42,488 nt of DNA, from the NCBI GenBank assembly GCA_020426505.1, contig JAGQPX010000010.1, positions 1 through 42,488 on the forward strand. The letters are read 5' to 3'. Source of the stretch: Planctomycetaceae bacterium (GTDB lineage Bacteria; Planctomycetota; Planctomycetia; Planctomycetales; Planctomycetaceae). Below the pieces are notes generated by a model that saw only the letters and a list, made by a program, of their open reading frames with translations, was not told the DNA's origin and did no database searches. The number at the start of each line of letters is the position of its first letter. The first letter of the stretch is position 1. The translations under genes were made by a program, and so were the position numbers. Positions 21,067-28,805 of this stretch are shown here, in pieces.

Positions 21067-21145
21067 GGGTGGCAGGGTCAGAAGCGAAGTCGATGGCCCT
21101 GCGATCTCCGGTCCGGGCCTTCCCGTTGGTCAGACCGGGCTACCC
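21067..21145. repeat. Palindromic intergenic repeat, family A copy 2 (79 bp)
   Basis: Starts with the same 16 bases, GGGTGGCAGGGTCAGA (21067-21082), as copy 1 at 4924. It continues GCGAAGTCGATGGCCCTGCG, close to the copy 1 sequence, and ends in the imperfect complement TCAGACCGGGCTACCC near 21145. It is half as long as copy 1, lacking the central part. Like copy 1 it sits between two convergent genes (stop at 21028, stop at 21174). Confidence 0.85.
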
Positions 21146-21173
21146 AGTGAACTGAAGGAAGCCGATCACCCTC

Positions 21174-21425
21174 TCACGGGGCAGCAACGCGCCTGGGCGA
21201 TGAGGGAAGTGTTCCCCTCCACCACTTGATGGCGATTAGCACCACGATCAGGATCGGCAGCGTCGCGATTTGGAGTAAGGCAACACAGACGCCGAACACC
21301 AGCACGACGGGCACCATCAGCACGGAAACCACTTTTGAGAGGTATGAGCAATTGCTGATCGGACGAGGCCAGAGAAGGCCCCACCAGTGTCCGTTTCGAT
21401 GATCGGGAATAGATGGGTCAGTCAT
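21174..21425 (-). CDS. Small membrane protein
   Basis: An 83-codon frame. The ATG at 21425 is preferred to the TTG at 21455. It has a short hydrophilic Trp-rich start (GHWWGLLWPRP) and two adjoining hydrophobic segments at about residues 30-50 and 52-68, then a basic tail. I do not recognise a family. It begins about 90 bases after the terminator of the DUF3887 gene on the same strand, so it must have its own promoter. No ribosome binding site is visible, and the gene may not be real. Confidence 0.45.
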   Translation of the reverse strand: MTDPSIPDHRNGHWWGLLWPRPISNCSYLSKVVSVLMVPVVLVFGVCVALLQIATLPILIVVLIAIKWWRGTLPSSPRRVAAP

Positions 21426-21515
21426 GGCATTGATGCAGAAGGCGTCGCGGATCAATCGTTAAGCCAGCATACCCTAATGAGAGAGAAAAGTCGCTACGCA
21501 AAGTTGAGTTGAACG

Positions 21516-21551
21516 AAAAACCGCACGCCACGGGGCAGACGTGGCGTGCGG
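21516..21551 (-). terminator. Intrinsic terminator of the DUF3887 gene
   Basis: CCGCACGCCACG (21521-21532) and CGTGGCGTGCGG (21540-21551) form a perfect 12-bp stem with a 7-base loop. On the minus strand the stem is followed by five T residues (21516-21520). It begins 34 bases after the stop codon at 21585. Confidence 0.92.
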
Positions 21552-21584
21552 CATCAGAAGAGCCATCGCTGGGTGAGCGGGGAG

Positions 21585-22310
21585 TCACTCGAAATCAAAA
21601 CCCAGCAGGTGACCCTTGAGTCCGACAAATTGAATCTTGATCTCACAGGTTCCCGTCGCCTTCTCGCTTTTGATGTCGTAGTACAAGAGCAGGTACTGGG
21701 CGTCCTCTGAGATGTCCACGCGGCTTTCCTTGAATGTGAGTTGCTGGAGTGAACCGGCCGCCCCCTGAATCTGCTGGACCATGCCGGCAAACGCCTCAGC
21801 ATCAACGACCTCCTGAAGAGCCGGATGGCACATTGCGTAAGCGTCGTCGGTCTGTCCCTTCATGAAGCGGTTGATGAATGTCTTTCCCAGTTCCTCGTAA
21901 ATCTTGGTGTCGGTTGGCCCCTTGAACCAGTCGTCTCCCAGTTGTTCCGAGACGACGTTGAACTTGATCAGCTTGCCGTCGGCGGTCTGCATCGTTGAGG
22001 TGGCGGTGCCTCGCTCAAACTCGACGGTCGCCTCGGTCGATTCGATTTGTGTGGTCAGTTTGTTCTCGTTTGTGATGCTGGTTTGTTCGATGCTGCGAAC
22101 GCGACCGAGTCGTTCGTTCATCGCAGTCATCCACGCTTCCAGAACTGGTGCATCGACCTGCTCAAGCAGTTCGGGACGCATCTGTTGGGTCAACTGTTTG
22201 ACCTGTCCACTGTTCAAAGCGCGGAAGAAATCGTCCTGAGTCCCTGCTTGTACGGAACAGCAGGTACCGAGGATGAACGTGAAAGCGAGAGCAATGCGGG
22301 TTGTTTTCAT
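21585..22310 (-). CDS. Secreted protein with two DUF3887-like domains
   Basis: A 241-residue exported protein with a signal peptide at residues 1-22 (MKTTRIALAFTFILG, cleavage near VQA). Two similar units follow: residues 25-120 (FFRALNSGQVKQLTQQMRPEL onward) and 140-240 (FINRFMKGQTDDAYAMCHPAL onward). Each has a helical pair and a beta-sheet, as expected of the DUF3887 (NTF2/cystatin-like) fold. No catalytic residue stands out. Its function is unknown; family members are periplasmic or lipoproteins. No lipobox is convincing here. ATG 22310 is well defined, and the gene ends at a strong terminator. Confidence 0.8.
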   Translation of the reverse strand: MKTTRIALAFTFILGTCCSVQAGTQDDFFRALNSGQVKQLTQQMRPELLEQVDAPVLEAWMTAMNERLGRVRSIEQTSITNENKLTTQIESTEATVEFERGTATSTMQTADGKLIKFNVVSEQLGDDWFKGPTDTKIYEELGKTFINRFMKGQTDDAYAMCHPALQEVVDAEAFAGMVQQIQGAAGSLQQLTFKESRVDISEDAQYLLLYYDIKSEKATGTCEIKIQFVGLKGHLLGFDFE

Positions 22311-22580
22311 GACATTGTGATTGGGTTGGAGGGCAAAACGGGAATCTGCTCTCTACGGACAGATCGCATCATCGATCCAATTCCGGCGAGGATTCTCCGG
22401 AGATACGGTTCGTACGCCGATGAACACTCCTGCTCAGCGGAAAAACGATGCAACCGTTACACGTCGATTGTGTCACGCCTATGGCGACATGTTCGTCGGT
22501 GCCGAACGTGGCTGACTGAGCAGCATGCCGCATTCGAAAAGCATGATCTCACTGTCCTGATCGTGTGCGTCTGCGACTCT
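22311..22580. other. Intergenic region between two minus-strand genes
   Basis: This 270-base stretch lies between the start of the DUF3887 gene and the end of the DUF1080 gene. It should hold the DUF3887 promoter, but I find no good -35/-10 pair, no terminator for the DUF1080 gene and no small gene. Confidence 0.4.
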
Positions 22581-23687
22581 TCAATCGGCCTCAGCATCAC
22601 GGGGGACGATCCAGATGTTTCGATACCGGACCGGGTTCCCGTGGTCCTGCAGATAGATCGGGCCCGGTTCGGGACCCTCTGCGACCGGAGCGGCTCGTGT
22701 CGCTTCCGGGAGGGGCACATCGTCCTGCACCACGACGCCGTTGAGCCTGACGGTCATTCTCGCATCGACTGTCTTGTTCCCGTCAGCATCAAACTTCGCA
22801 GCCGTGAAGTCGATGTCATAGGTCTGCCACGTGAGAGGCGGGAAGGCCATGTTGAGGTCCGGCTTTTTGATGCCGTAGATGCCACCCGCTTCGTTGTCCT
22901 CACCTGTCAGGCCAAATGAGTCGAGCATCTGTGTTTCGTATCGCCCCTGCATATACACGCCGCTGTTGCCTCTCGCCTGTCCTCGTGCCGTCGGCATGAA
23001 GGGTGTTCGCCATTCGACATGCAGCCGGAAGTCCTGAAACTTCTCGTGGCTGGTGACTCCCTGCATGAGCAGTCCGTCGTCCGTCATGCGTCCTCCGTCG
23101 AAAGCATCGGCAGACGTGCCATCGAACAGCACGGTCGCATGCGGCGGCGCGGGCAGTCCGAGTGTGCGGCTTTTGCGTTTGACCTTGCTCAGCCGTCCGA
23201 TCGAGTCGCCACCTGCGTTTCTCACATGGATCTTTTTCCCGGCCAACTCCGCGTTGTCGTCACCCCAGTTGAAGATCATGCGCCCCCCAGCCAATGCTCC
23301 GGAAGTAAGCAGTCGTGTTTCGCCGTCCCATCCATTGCCCGGCAGACCACCGGAATAGATCACGATGTCGAACTTCCCCTCGCCGAGCGCGACGATCTGC
23401 ACACCATGCCAGGCCTCACTGGACTCGGACTCGATCTTGCCGGTGTACTCGCCCTGCACGCGGTAGTCCTCCCCCGCTTCCTTGGCATCGGTGTAGGCGA
23501 CCGGTTTGGGGGGGGCCTCGGTTTCTTGTGCGGTCCGCTGAACAACCGGCAGCTTCGGAGCTGGCGGAAGTTGCAGCACTTTCGGTCGATCATCGGCTGC
23601 AATGATCGAGCCGGTCCAAGTCGCGATTCCCAGGAACAAGACGAGGACGATACGAGATGGATGTCTCTTCATGGCAGATTGATTCAT
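22581..23687 (-). CDS. DUF1080 (3-keto-disaccharide hydrolase type) secreted protein
   Basis: A 368-residue exported protein. ATG 23687 is taken (23672 is an in-frame alternative); either gives a signal peptide ending at about SIIAADD (residues 27-33). Residues 150-365 form the DUF1080 jelly-roll: ATVLFDGTSADAFDGG, DFRLHVEWRTPFMP, RGNSGVYMQGRYETQMLDSFG and GPIYLQDHGNPVRYRNIW. Residues 35-150 are a planctomycete-type extension (DYRVQGEYTGKI) often found ahead of this domain. The family includes hydrolases for 3-keto-glycosides and many uncharacterised members common in planctomycetes. It would act in the periplasm or on the surface. No partner gene is adjacent. Confidence 0.9.
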   Translation of the reverse strand: MNQSAMKRHPSRIVLVLFLGIATWTGSIIAADDRPKVLQLPPAPKLPVVQRTAQETEAPPKPVAYTDAKEAGEDYRVQGEYTGKIESESSEAWHGVQIVALGEGKFDIVIYSGGLPGNGWDGETRLLTSGALAGGRMIFNWGDDNAELAGKKIHVRNAGGDSIGRLSKVKRKSRTLGLPAPPHATVLFDGTSADAFDGGRMTDDGLLMQGVTSHEKFQDFRLHVEWRTPFMPTARGQARGNSGVYMQGRYETQMLDSFGLTGEDNEAGGIYGIKKPDLNMAFPPLTWQTYDIDFTAAKFDADGNKTVDARMTVRLNGVVVQDDVPLPEATRAAPVAEGPEPGPIYLQDHGNPVRYRNIWIVPRDAEAD

Positions 23688-23831
23688 GGTGACGAAGGCG
23701 CCGGGCGCCGAACTTGGTATCGAACCTGCATTCTGTGGCGTGCGTTGCCCCGATGCAAGGCGATCAGCAGATCGGTCGTGGGTCAGCGTTTGAGAAGCAC
23801 TTTGATTGGATTGACACGGAATGTTACCCAT

Positions 23832-23892
23832 CAGAGGAAGACGCAACGAAAGACAACGAAGTCGCTAAGAAAAAGCAGAAAATTTGTGGTGT
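23832..23892. other. Purine-rich intergenic stretch
   Basis: The plus strand is strongly A/G-rich with repeated AACGAA/GAAG words (GAAGACGCAACGAAAGACAA and on to AAGAAAAAGCAGAAAA). The open frame across it looks like composition bias rather than a gene. It resembles the short AAGAC/ACGAAG-type repeats seen between genes in several environmental bacteria. Confidence 0.35.
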
Positions 23893-24323
23893 GCGTGTAA
23901 AGATTGTCGCTGATCAGGAAGACCTGTTCGCACTTTGAATTGCGGCATTCCTGCAATCGGACCTCTTCGATTGCCCAGTTCACCTTCTTCCTCCGCTGTC
24001 GACCTGAGCCGCGTCCCAATGGCCTTTGCTTCCTTTTGACCATCACGCAGTTTCTCGGTCGGCGGCCTTTGTCTACGCTTGTCGCTGAGTGTCTCCTCGA
24101 AGCCACAGTCGACAAACCGCTGCCGAATCTTCTCGATCGTCCGCGCGCGTGCGAGATACGCCTCAGCGATCTTCGCGTCCGACCACGCTGGACCGACGGC
24201 ATCTGTCTTCAGGAGAATGAACGCCCGCCGCACCTACTGAATTCGTCCGGACAACTTCTGGTTCACCGATTTGAGCGTCTCAAGTTCCGACTGGAAGAGC
24301 CGCACGATATACTTCTTCTGCAT
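23865..24323 (-). pseudogene. IS630-family transposase remnant
   Basis: Translation from ATG 24323 starts MQKKYIVRLFQSELETL, with a strong AGGAGGGGG ribosome binding site, and hits a TAG at 24234-24236. The same frame then continues as VRRAFILLKTDAVGPAWSDA, KIAEAY, TIEKIRQRFVDCGFEETLS and PTEKLRDGQKEAKAIGTRL. This is the N-terminal helix-turn-helix region of IS630-type transposases. Similarity fades at about 24000, and the frame that keeps a KVNWAIE word is shifted, so a frameshift is possible. The whole DDE catalytic domain is absent and no terminal repeats could be defined. The element is dead: one nonsense mutation plus loss of about two thirds of the gene. The ribosome binding site suggests it was once intact here. 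It lies between the DUF1080 gene and ftsY, transcribed divergently from ftsY. Confidence 0.8.
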
Positions 24324-24392
24324 GGGACCCCCTCCTGGGCTCCCAACCGTCAGACAAAATCGGACCAGAAACACCAACCCGAGTTCTTAGCC

Positions 24393-24419
24393 TTGACGCT
24401 TCACCAGACAACATATCAT
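24393..24419 (+). promoter_or_regulatory. Possible ftsY promoter
   Basis: TTGACG (24393-24398) and TATCAT (24414-24419) each match five of six consensus bases. The 15-base spacer is shorter than ideal. Transcription would start near 24426, about 18 bases before ATG 24444. It lies just outside the start of the transposase remnant. Confidence 0.4.
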
Positions 24420-24443
24420 CCAATTAACTGATCAATTCTCTCA

Positions 24444-25388
24444 ATGGGACTCTTCGATAAACTCAAAAACGCGCTCTCCAAGACAAAGGACGTTTTGCGG
24501 ACCGATGTGCGCGACCTGCTCAAGGCGGGGGAAATTCTCGATGACGAGCGGCTGGAGAAATTCAATCGTGGCCTCATCACCACCGACATGGGCGTCGCTG
24601 CATCCGAGGAGATCGTCAGCGAGCTTCGCGAGCGGTTCGGTGGACGGACCGTGCAACCGGACGACATCTGGAACGTCGTTAAGGATAAGCTGAAAGAAAT
24701 TCTCCGCGGCGAGGGGGACTGCAAATGGGACAACAGCGACCCGCTCTCCCCGCTCCAGCTCGCGGATGAGGGGCTGACAGTCATTCTCGTGTGCGGCGTC
24801 AACGGTGTCGGCAAGACGACATCGATCGCCAAGCTGGCCAACTTCCTGCAAAAGTCCGGGAAGAAAGTCGTGCTCGCCGCGGGTGACACCTTCCGAGCCG
24901 CTGCCGTCGAACAGCTGACCATGTGGGCAGACCGTTTGGGTTGTGAGATTGTCACCGGCGCACACGAGGCAGACCCGGCGAGCGTCGCCTATCAGGGAGT
25001 CGACAAGGCGCTCGAAGTCGGGGCAGACATCGCCATCATCGACACGGCTGGCCGCTTGCAGACGCACCAGAACCTGATGGCCGAGCTGAACAAGATTCAC
25101 AAGGTCATTGGCAAACGGCTGGAAGGAGCCCCGCACGAGAGTCTACTCGTACTCGACGCCACCACCGGACAGAACGGCCTTTCACAGGCAAGCAAATTCT
25201 CCGAAGCGGCCGGCTGCACTGGGATCGTCCTTGCCAAGCTGGACGGCACCGCCAAAGGGGGCGTCGTCGTCGCGATCCGTCAGCAAATGGGCATCCCGGT
25301 CAAATATGTCGGCGTCGGCGAACAGATCGACGACCTCCAACTCTTCTCCCCGGACGAATTCGTCGACGCGTTGTTTGCTGACACGTAG
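24444..25388 (+). CDS. ftsY: Signal recognition particle receptor FtsY
   Basis: A 314-residue SRP GTPase that docks ribosome-SRP complexes at the inner membrane. The N domain is at residues 1-105 and the G domain at 110-314. Motifs: G1 [10 protein letters not shown] (117-126), the DTFRAAA motif (148-154), G3 DTAGR (200-204), G4 AKLD (264-267) and the closing [14 protein letters not shown]. The long acidic A domain of E. coli FtsY is missing; the protein starts directly with a short amphipathic helix ([15 protein letters not shown]), which is the usual membrane-targeting helix of compact FtsY proteins. No Ffh is in the window. The receiver-like gene follows after 44 bases. Confidence 0.96.
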   Translation: MGLFDKLKNALSKTKDVLRTDVRDLLKAGEILDDERLEKFNRGLITTDMGVAASEEIVSELRERFGGRTVQPDDIWNVVKDKLKEILRGEGDCKWDNSDPLSPLQLADEGLTVILVCGVNGVGKTTSIAKLANFLQKSGKKVVLAAGDTFRAAAVEQLTMWADRLGCEIVTGAHEADPASVAYQGVDKALEVGADIAIIDTAGRLQTHQNLMAELNKIHKVIGKRLEGAPHESLLVLDATTGQNGLSQASKFSEAAGCTGIVLAKLDGTAKGGVVVAIRQQMGIPVKYVGVGEQIDDLQLFSPDEFVDALFADT

Positions 25389-25432
25389 GACGCGTCATTG
25401 CCACCTCGACATTTCACGCCTAGAATCGCGCC

Positions 25433-25822
25433 GTGAGTGAACTGACGCGGCATGTGATCGTTTTTGAATCCCAACCCTTTTGGGAGCCGGAGTTGCAGCG
25501 GCAATTCCTCGACGAAGACGTGATCGTCGGAGCGTGTCGGTCAGTGAAGGACCTTGAAAGTCGCTTGGCACGACAGTCATACGATGTGTGTGTCGCCGAC
25601 TTGACTGCCGACGTCACTGGCCTCCTTCGCTGGCTGGGAGTGCGGCTCGACCAATCCGGGATCGTGCCCGTCATTGTGGTTGCCAGAGAGGAGCAGCAGT
25701 CACTCGAATGGCATGTCCGCGAGTTGGGGGCAGCTTCGTTCACGAACGAGTACGTCACCGGCAAACAGCTTGCAGCGATGTGCCGGAAACAATGGAACCA
25801 TCAATCGAATGCAACGCTCTGA
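25433..25822 (+). CDS. Receiver-like small protein of unknown function
   Basis: A 129-residue protein starting at GTG 25433, with no clear ribosome binding site. The order beta-alpha with HVIVFESQPF, YDVCVADLTAD and VPVIVVAREEQ suggests a CheY-like fold, with an Asp in VADLTAD near the phosphorylation position. The acidic pair at the N-terminus is replaced (FESQ), and the conserved Lys near strand 5 is not obvious (AASFTNEYV). It is therefore a degenerate receiver at best, and might only resemble one. It has no output domain. It is 45 bases upstream of the Mrp gene and could be co-transcribed with ftsY and mrp. Confidence 0.6.
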   Translation: MSELTRHVIVFESQPFWEPELQRQFLDEDVIVGACRSVKDLESRLARQSYDVCVADLTADVTGLLRWLGVRLDQSGIVPVIVVAREEQQSLEWHVRELGAASFTNEYVTGKQLAAMCRKQWNHQSNATL

Positions 25823-25867
25823 GGTGACGGCCATCGAGCCGAAACACCTGAGACGAGAGGAATCAAA

Positions 25868-26944
25868 ATGTCAGAGTCAGAGAAGCAACAAGCCGTGCAG
25901 TCCTGCATCGCCAGGGTGAGCGATCCGGAATTGGGCCGCACGTTCGGTGACCTCAACATGGTGAAGTCCGTTCATGTCGACGGCGATCAAACACGGGTCA
26001 CGATCGAACTGCCGACGCATGCGTACCCCAGCAAAAAGCAACTGACGACAGCCGTCACGACAGCCGTTGCGGAAAATGTTGAGGGGGCGGGTGAGGTCAC
26101 AGTCAAGTTCGAGCACAACGTGAGAGGACGGCAAACCGGAGGCGATCTGGGCCTGCGGGTCAAGAACATCATCGCGGTCGGCAGCGGCAAAGGGGGCGTC
26201 GGCAAAAGCACGATCTCTGCGTCGCTAGCTTATGGATTGAAACACTTCGGCTCAGCCGTCGGCCTCCTCGATGCGGACGTGTATGGGCCGAGCATTCCGC
26301 ATCTCGTCGGCGTCGAGGGACAGCCGGCCGTCAAAGAGGTCCCCACTCAGGATGGTCGTGTTGTCGAACGCATGCTGCCGAACGAGGCCAATGGCGTGAA
26401 GGTCATGTCGATGGGCTTTATGGTGCCAGCAGAACAGGCGGTCATCTGGCGAGGGCCCATGCTGCACAAGGCCTTGATGCAATTCCTCGCTCAAACCGAC
26501 TGGGGCGAGTTGGATTATCTGGTCATTGACATGCCACCGGGAACGGGCGATGTCGCCCTCTCACTTTCCCAGTCCGTCGGCATGGCCGGAGCCGTCGTGG
26601 TCTGCACACCTCAGGAAGTTGCCCTCCTCGATGCGGTCAAGGCGATCAGCATGTTCCGGCAGGTCAAGATCCCTGTGCTCGGCATGGTCGAAAACATGAC
26701 GGGCGAGATCTTCGGTCGAGGGGGGGCGAAAGCAAAGGCGGAAGAGCTGAATGTTCCGTTCCTTGGCGAAGTCCCCGCGATCGCAGCCATTCGCGAGAAG
26801 GGGGATGCGGGACAACTGGCGAGTCTATTCGACGACGACTCTCCGGCCCGAGACCACTTGCTCCACGTCTGTCAGCGTACGGCGATCGAAGTGGCAAAAG
26901 AGGTCCTTGACCAGTCCGCGATGCCGCAGCTGGAGATCTTGTGA
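25868..26944 (+). CDS. mrp: Mrp/ApbC family P-loop ATPase
   Basis: A 358-residue ATPase of the Mrp/NBP35 family, which carries and delivers Fe-S clusters in the cytosol. Residues 8-85 are a DUF59 (MIP18-like) domain (SDPELGRTFGDLNMV). The ATPase has the deviant Walker A GKGGVGKS (107-114), DADVYGPS, and a DMPPGTGDV Walker B. After MVENMTG the usual CPHC segment, which binds the bridging cluster, is missing: the text goes straight to EIFGRGGAKAKAEELNVPFLGEVP. Only three cysteines exist in the protein, none in a CxxC. The ribosome binding site GAGAGGA is 6-8 bases before ATG 25868. The stop overlaps the DinB gene by 4 bases. Confidence 0.92.
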   Translation: MSESEKQQAVQSCIARVSDPELGRTFGDLNMVKSVHVDGDQTRVTIELPTHAYPSKKQLTTAVTTAVAENVEGAGEVTVKFEHNVRGRQTGGDLGLRVKNIIAVGSGKGGVGKSTISASLAYGLKHFGSAVGLLDADVYGPSIPHLVGVEGQPAVKEVPTQDGRVVERMLPNEANGVKVMSMGFMVPAEQAVIWRGPMLHKALMQFLAQTDWGELDYLVIDMPPGTGDVALSLSQSVGMAGAVVVCTPQEVALLDAVKAISMFRQVKIPVLGMVENMTGEIFGRGGAKAKAEELNVPFLGEVPAIAAIREKGDAGQLASLFDDDSPARDHLLHVCQRTAIEVAKEVLDQSAMPQLEIL

Positions 26945-27444
26945 GTGCCAAACCTCCATCATCGGCAGACGTCGAGGCGGTTCTTCGTCAGCTCAACGCC
27001 GGACCGGCACTGATCGTTTCATTGGTCGCCGAGTTGGAGCCAGACATCGTGAAACGCCGTCCCCGTCCGGGCGTCTGGTCGGCACACGAGCATGCTTGCC
27101 ATCTCCCGGATGTTCAGCCGTTGTTCAGAGAACGCCTGGAGACAATGCTATCGACACCGAACCCGGTCATTCGCTCGTATGATCCGGCCCGAGACGATCC
27201 GGACGATGCCCTGCTAATGATCGATCTGCAGCAAGCGATGGATCGGTTCGTCGTCGAACGGGAGGAAATGGTCGAGCAACTGCGGCATTTGACACTCGAA
27301 CAATGGTCGATCGAGGCGGAGCATGACGAGTATTCACACTACTCCGTCTTCATCATGTACCGACACCTCGCGCTGCATGACTTGTATCACGCCTATCGCA
27401 TCGAAGAACGTCTGTTGATGAAGGATTGGCCAAGCGGTGCCTGA
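26941..27444 (+). CDS. DinB superfamily protein
   Basis: A 167-residue four-helix protein of the DinB/DUF664 type, typically a metal-dependent thiol transferase or a stress protein. GTG 26941 overlaps the Mrp stop (GTGA), with GGAG 5 bases upstream inside mrp, so translation is likely coupled. Candidate metal ligands are the His residues in SAHEHACHLPD (residues 47-57) and in HLALHDLYHAYR (140-151). PGVWSAHEHACHL is the characteristic family spacing. It lies convergent with the DtxR gene, only 17 bases apart. Coupling to an Fe-S ATPase is suggestive of a redox or metal task, but that is inference. Confidence 0.85.
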   Translation: MSAKPPSSADVEAVLRQLNAGPALIVSLVAELEPDIVKRRPRPGVWSAHEHACHLPDVQPLFRERLETMLSTPNPVIRSYDPARDDPDDALLMIDLQQAMDRFVVEREEMVEQLRHLTLEQWSIEAEHDEYSHYSVFIMYRHLALHDLYHAYRIEERLLMKDWPSGA

Positions 27445-27461
27445 GCCCAACAATGTCGAAA

Positions 27462-28145
27462 TCACTTCGGCGACGTCAATTCGTTGACCTCGACGAGAAT
27501 GTTCTCGGCGACGGAATGTGACAACGACACCGTTCTGCCTTCAATCTGAAGGTGAATGATGCTGGCAGCAGGGTCGTTGGACTTGACGTTTCCCGATGTC
27601 TCCAGTCCGACGCCTTGTTCCGTGAGATACCGCAGAAAGTCCGTGTCTTGCGAAAGGACACGCGTGACCTTGAATGCTGCGTTCGACTGGCACTCAGAAA
27701 GAGCAAGGGCCGTTTCGGCATGCCGACGCATTGTCCCCTCCGCAGACGGGATGGGGTCGCCATGTGGGTCCGCATCGGGGTGCCCCAGGTAGGCGTCGAT
27801 GCGGTCGACGAGGCTGTCGCTGACCGCGTGCTCCATGTGCTCCGCTTCTTCGTGGACTTCGTCCCACGAGAGGTCGAGGGTTTCGACGAGAAACAGTTCG
27901 ATCAACCGATGCCTGCGGACCATGCGCATACCAAGCGATCGGCCGGAGGCGGTCAGACGGACTCCCTGATAGGGGCGGTACTCGACCAACTGCGAGTCCG
28001 CGAGGGTCTTGAGCATGCTCGTGACGGTGCCCGGAGAGACACCCAACGCGGTCGCCAACTGACCGGTCGACGTCCACTCGTCCTGCGATCGAATCTCCGT
28101 CTGGAGAATGACCTTCAGATAGTTTTCGACGGTGAGTGACGGCAT
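27462..28145 (-). CDS. DtxR/MntR family metal-dependent regulator
   Basis: A 227-residue transcription factor. Residues 1-65 are the winged helix (VENYLKVILQTE, TGQLATALGVSPGTVTSMLK), followed by the dimerisation and metal domain with RRHRLIELFLVE, EVHEEAEHMEHAVS and LGHPDADPHGDPIP, which is the family signature. Residues 155-225 form a C-terminal FeoA/SH3-like domain, as in DtxR and IdeR and absent in the short MntR. It would repress iron or manganese uptake genes when metal-loaded. The ATG at 28145 is well placed. No transporter is adjacent; the gene may be the last of a unit with the two zinc-ribbon genes, the nearer of which ends 48 bases upstream. Confidence 0.92.
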   Translation of the reverse strand: MPSLTVENYLKVILQTEIRSQDEWTSTGQLATALGVSPGTVTSMLKTLADSQLVEYRPYQGVRLTASGRSLGMRMVRRHRLIELFLVETLDLSWDEVHEEAEHMEHAVSDSLVDRIDAYLGHPDADPHGDPIPSAEGTMRRHAETALALSECQSNAAFKVTRVLSQDTDFLRYLTEQGVGLETSGNVKSNDPAASIIHLQIEGRTVSLSHSVAENILVEVNELTSPK

Positions 28146-28193
28146 CGTGCGGAATGGTTGAGGGTTGAGAGTCGAAGGTGGAGCGAGGGGCGG

Positions 28194-28400
28194 CTATAAG
28201 TCCTCGCCACAGTGTTCACATTCCGGATGGTCTGCACGTGTCTCTTTTCGGCAATGGGGACAGTTGAGCGTTGCGTGCCCCAACGAAAACCCTCCGCCTT
28301 CTGATCCGCCTCTTCGTTTGCGGCCGGACGCGAACGTGAGTGACACCATGAAGCCAAGGACAACTACGATCACGAGTAATCCCAAAATACCGACAGACAT
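28194..28400 (-). CDS. Small membrane protein with zinc ribbon (B)
   Basis: 68 residues. ATG 28400 is preferred, with AGGAAG 7-8 bases upstream that lies just after the stop of the preceding gene. Residues 3-22 are a membrane helix; a glycine-rich link follows; then a four-cysteine zinc ribbon CPHC...CEHC (CPHCRKETRADHPECEHCGEDL). The layout matches the gene immediately upstream, which suggests local duplication or a paired function. The family is unknown. Confidence 0.65.
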   Translation of the reverse strand: MSVGILGLLVIVVVLGFMVSLTFASGRKRRGGSEGGGFSLGHATLNCPHCRKETRADHPECEHCGEDL

Positions 28401-28411
28401 CAATCACTTCC

Positions 28412-28627
28412 TTATTGAAGTTCCTGACCACACCTTGTGCAGTGGCGTGCGCCCGCACGCGTGACCTGACCACAATGCCAGCAGGTCAGTTCTCCCGCTG
28501 GCTCGCCAAGGTTGAAGAGTCCATCCATTCCGATCCAACCGCAAAGTGCGAAGATGCCAAGCCCGGCAGCAAACACCCCCAGAAGTCCCAGGAGACTGCC
28601 AAAGAAATACATCAGGGCCGTCAACAT
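28412..28627 (-). CDS. Small membrane protein with zinc ribbon (A)
   Basis: 71 residues from ATG 28627. Residues 5-33 are one long or two short membrane helices (LMYFFGSLLGLLGVFAAGLG), followed by a CWHC...CTRC zinc ribbon (CWHCGQVTRAGARHCTRCGQ). The stop is 11 bases before the next gene's ATG, so the two are likely translated from one message. The ribbon is of the double zinc-ribbon type seen in many small bacterial membrane proteins. The function is unknown. Confidence 0.65.
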   Translation of the reverse strand: MLTALMYFFGSLLGLLGVFAAGLGIFALCGWIGMDGLFNLGEPAGELTCWHCGQVTRAGARHCTRCGQELQ

Positions 28628-28805
28628 GATCGTGTCACATCAGATTCAGACAACAGGGACGTCTGCTGAATTCCAATCGAATTCCTCGGTGAACTGTCTC
28701 CCCGAATTCTACGACTCGAACCCCGCACTCGCGAGAGTGATTCGACGATAATCGGGAGTTGTGCGATCGTTGATTTGATGTTCCGACTGACAAGTTGAAA
28801 AGCCG
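28628..28805. other. Intergenic gap upstream of the zinc-ribbon pair
   Basis: 178 bases between the end of the cytochrome gene and the start of zinc-ribbon gene A, both on the minus strand. A CACTC/GAGTG hairpin lies near 28722-28735. A GGGGTTCGAGTC word on the minus strand looks like a tRNA T-loop, but its stem does not pair. No terminator or promoter could be supported. Confidence 0.35.

Noticed and set aside
22047..22919. 290-codon plus-strand frame across the DUF3887 and DUF1080 region
   Set aside because: Overlaps two supported minus-strand genes and reads as out-of-frame translation.
23714..23938. 74-codon plus-strand frame with a Lys-rich end
   Set aside because: Its apparent coding character comes from a purine-rich intergenic stretch; no ribosome binding site and no family match.
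28690..28760. Possible tRNA on the minus strand, from a GGGGTTCGAGTC word
   Set aside because: The flanking stem does not pair and no acceptor or anticodon arm can be built.
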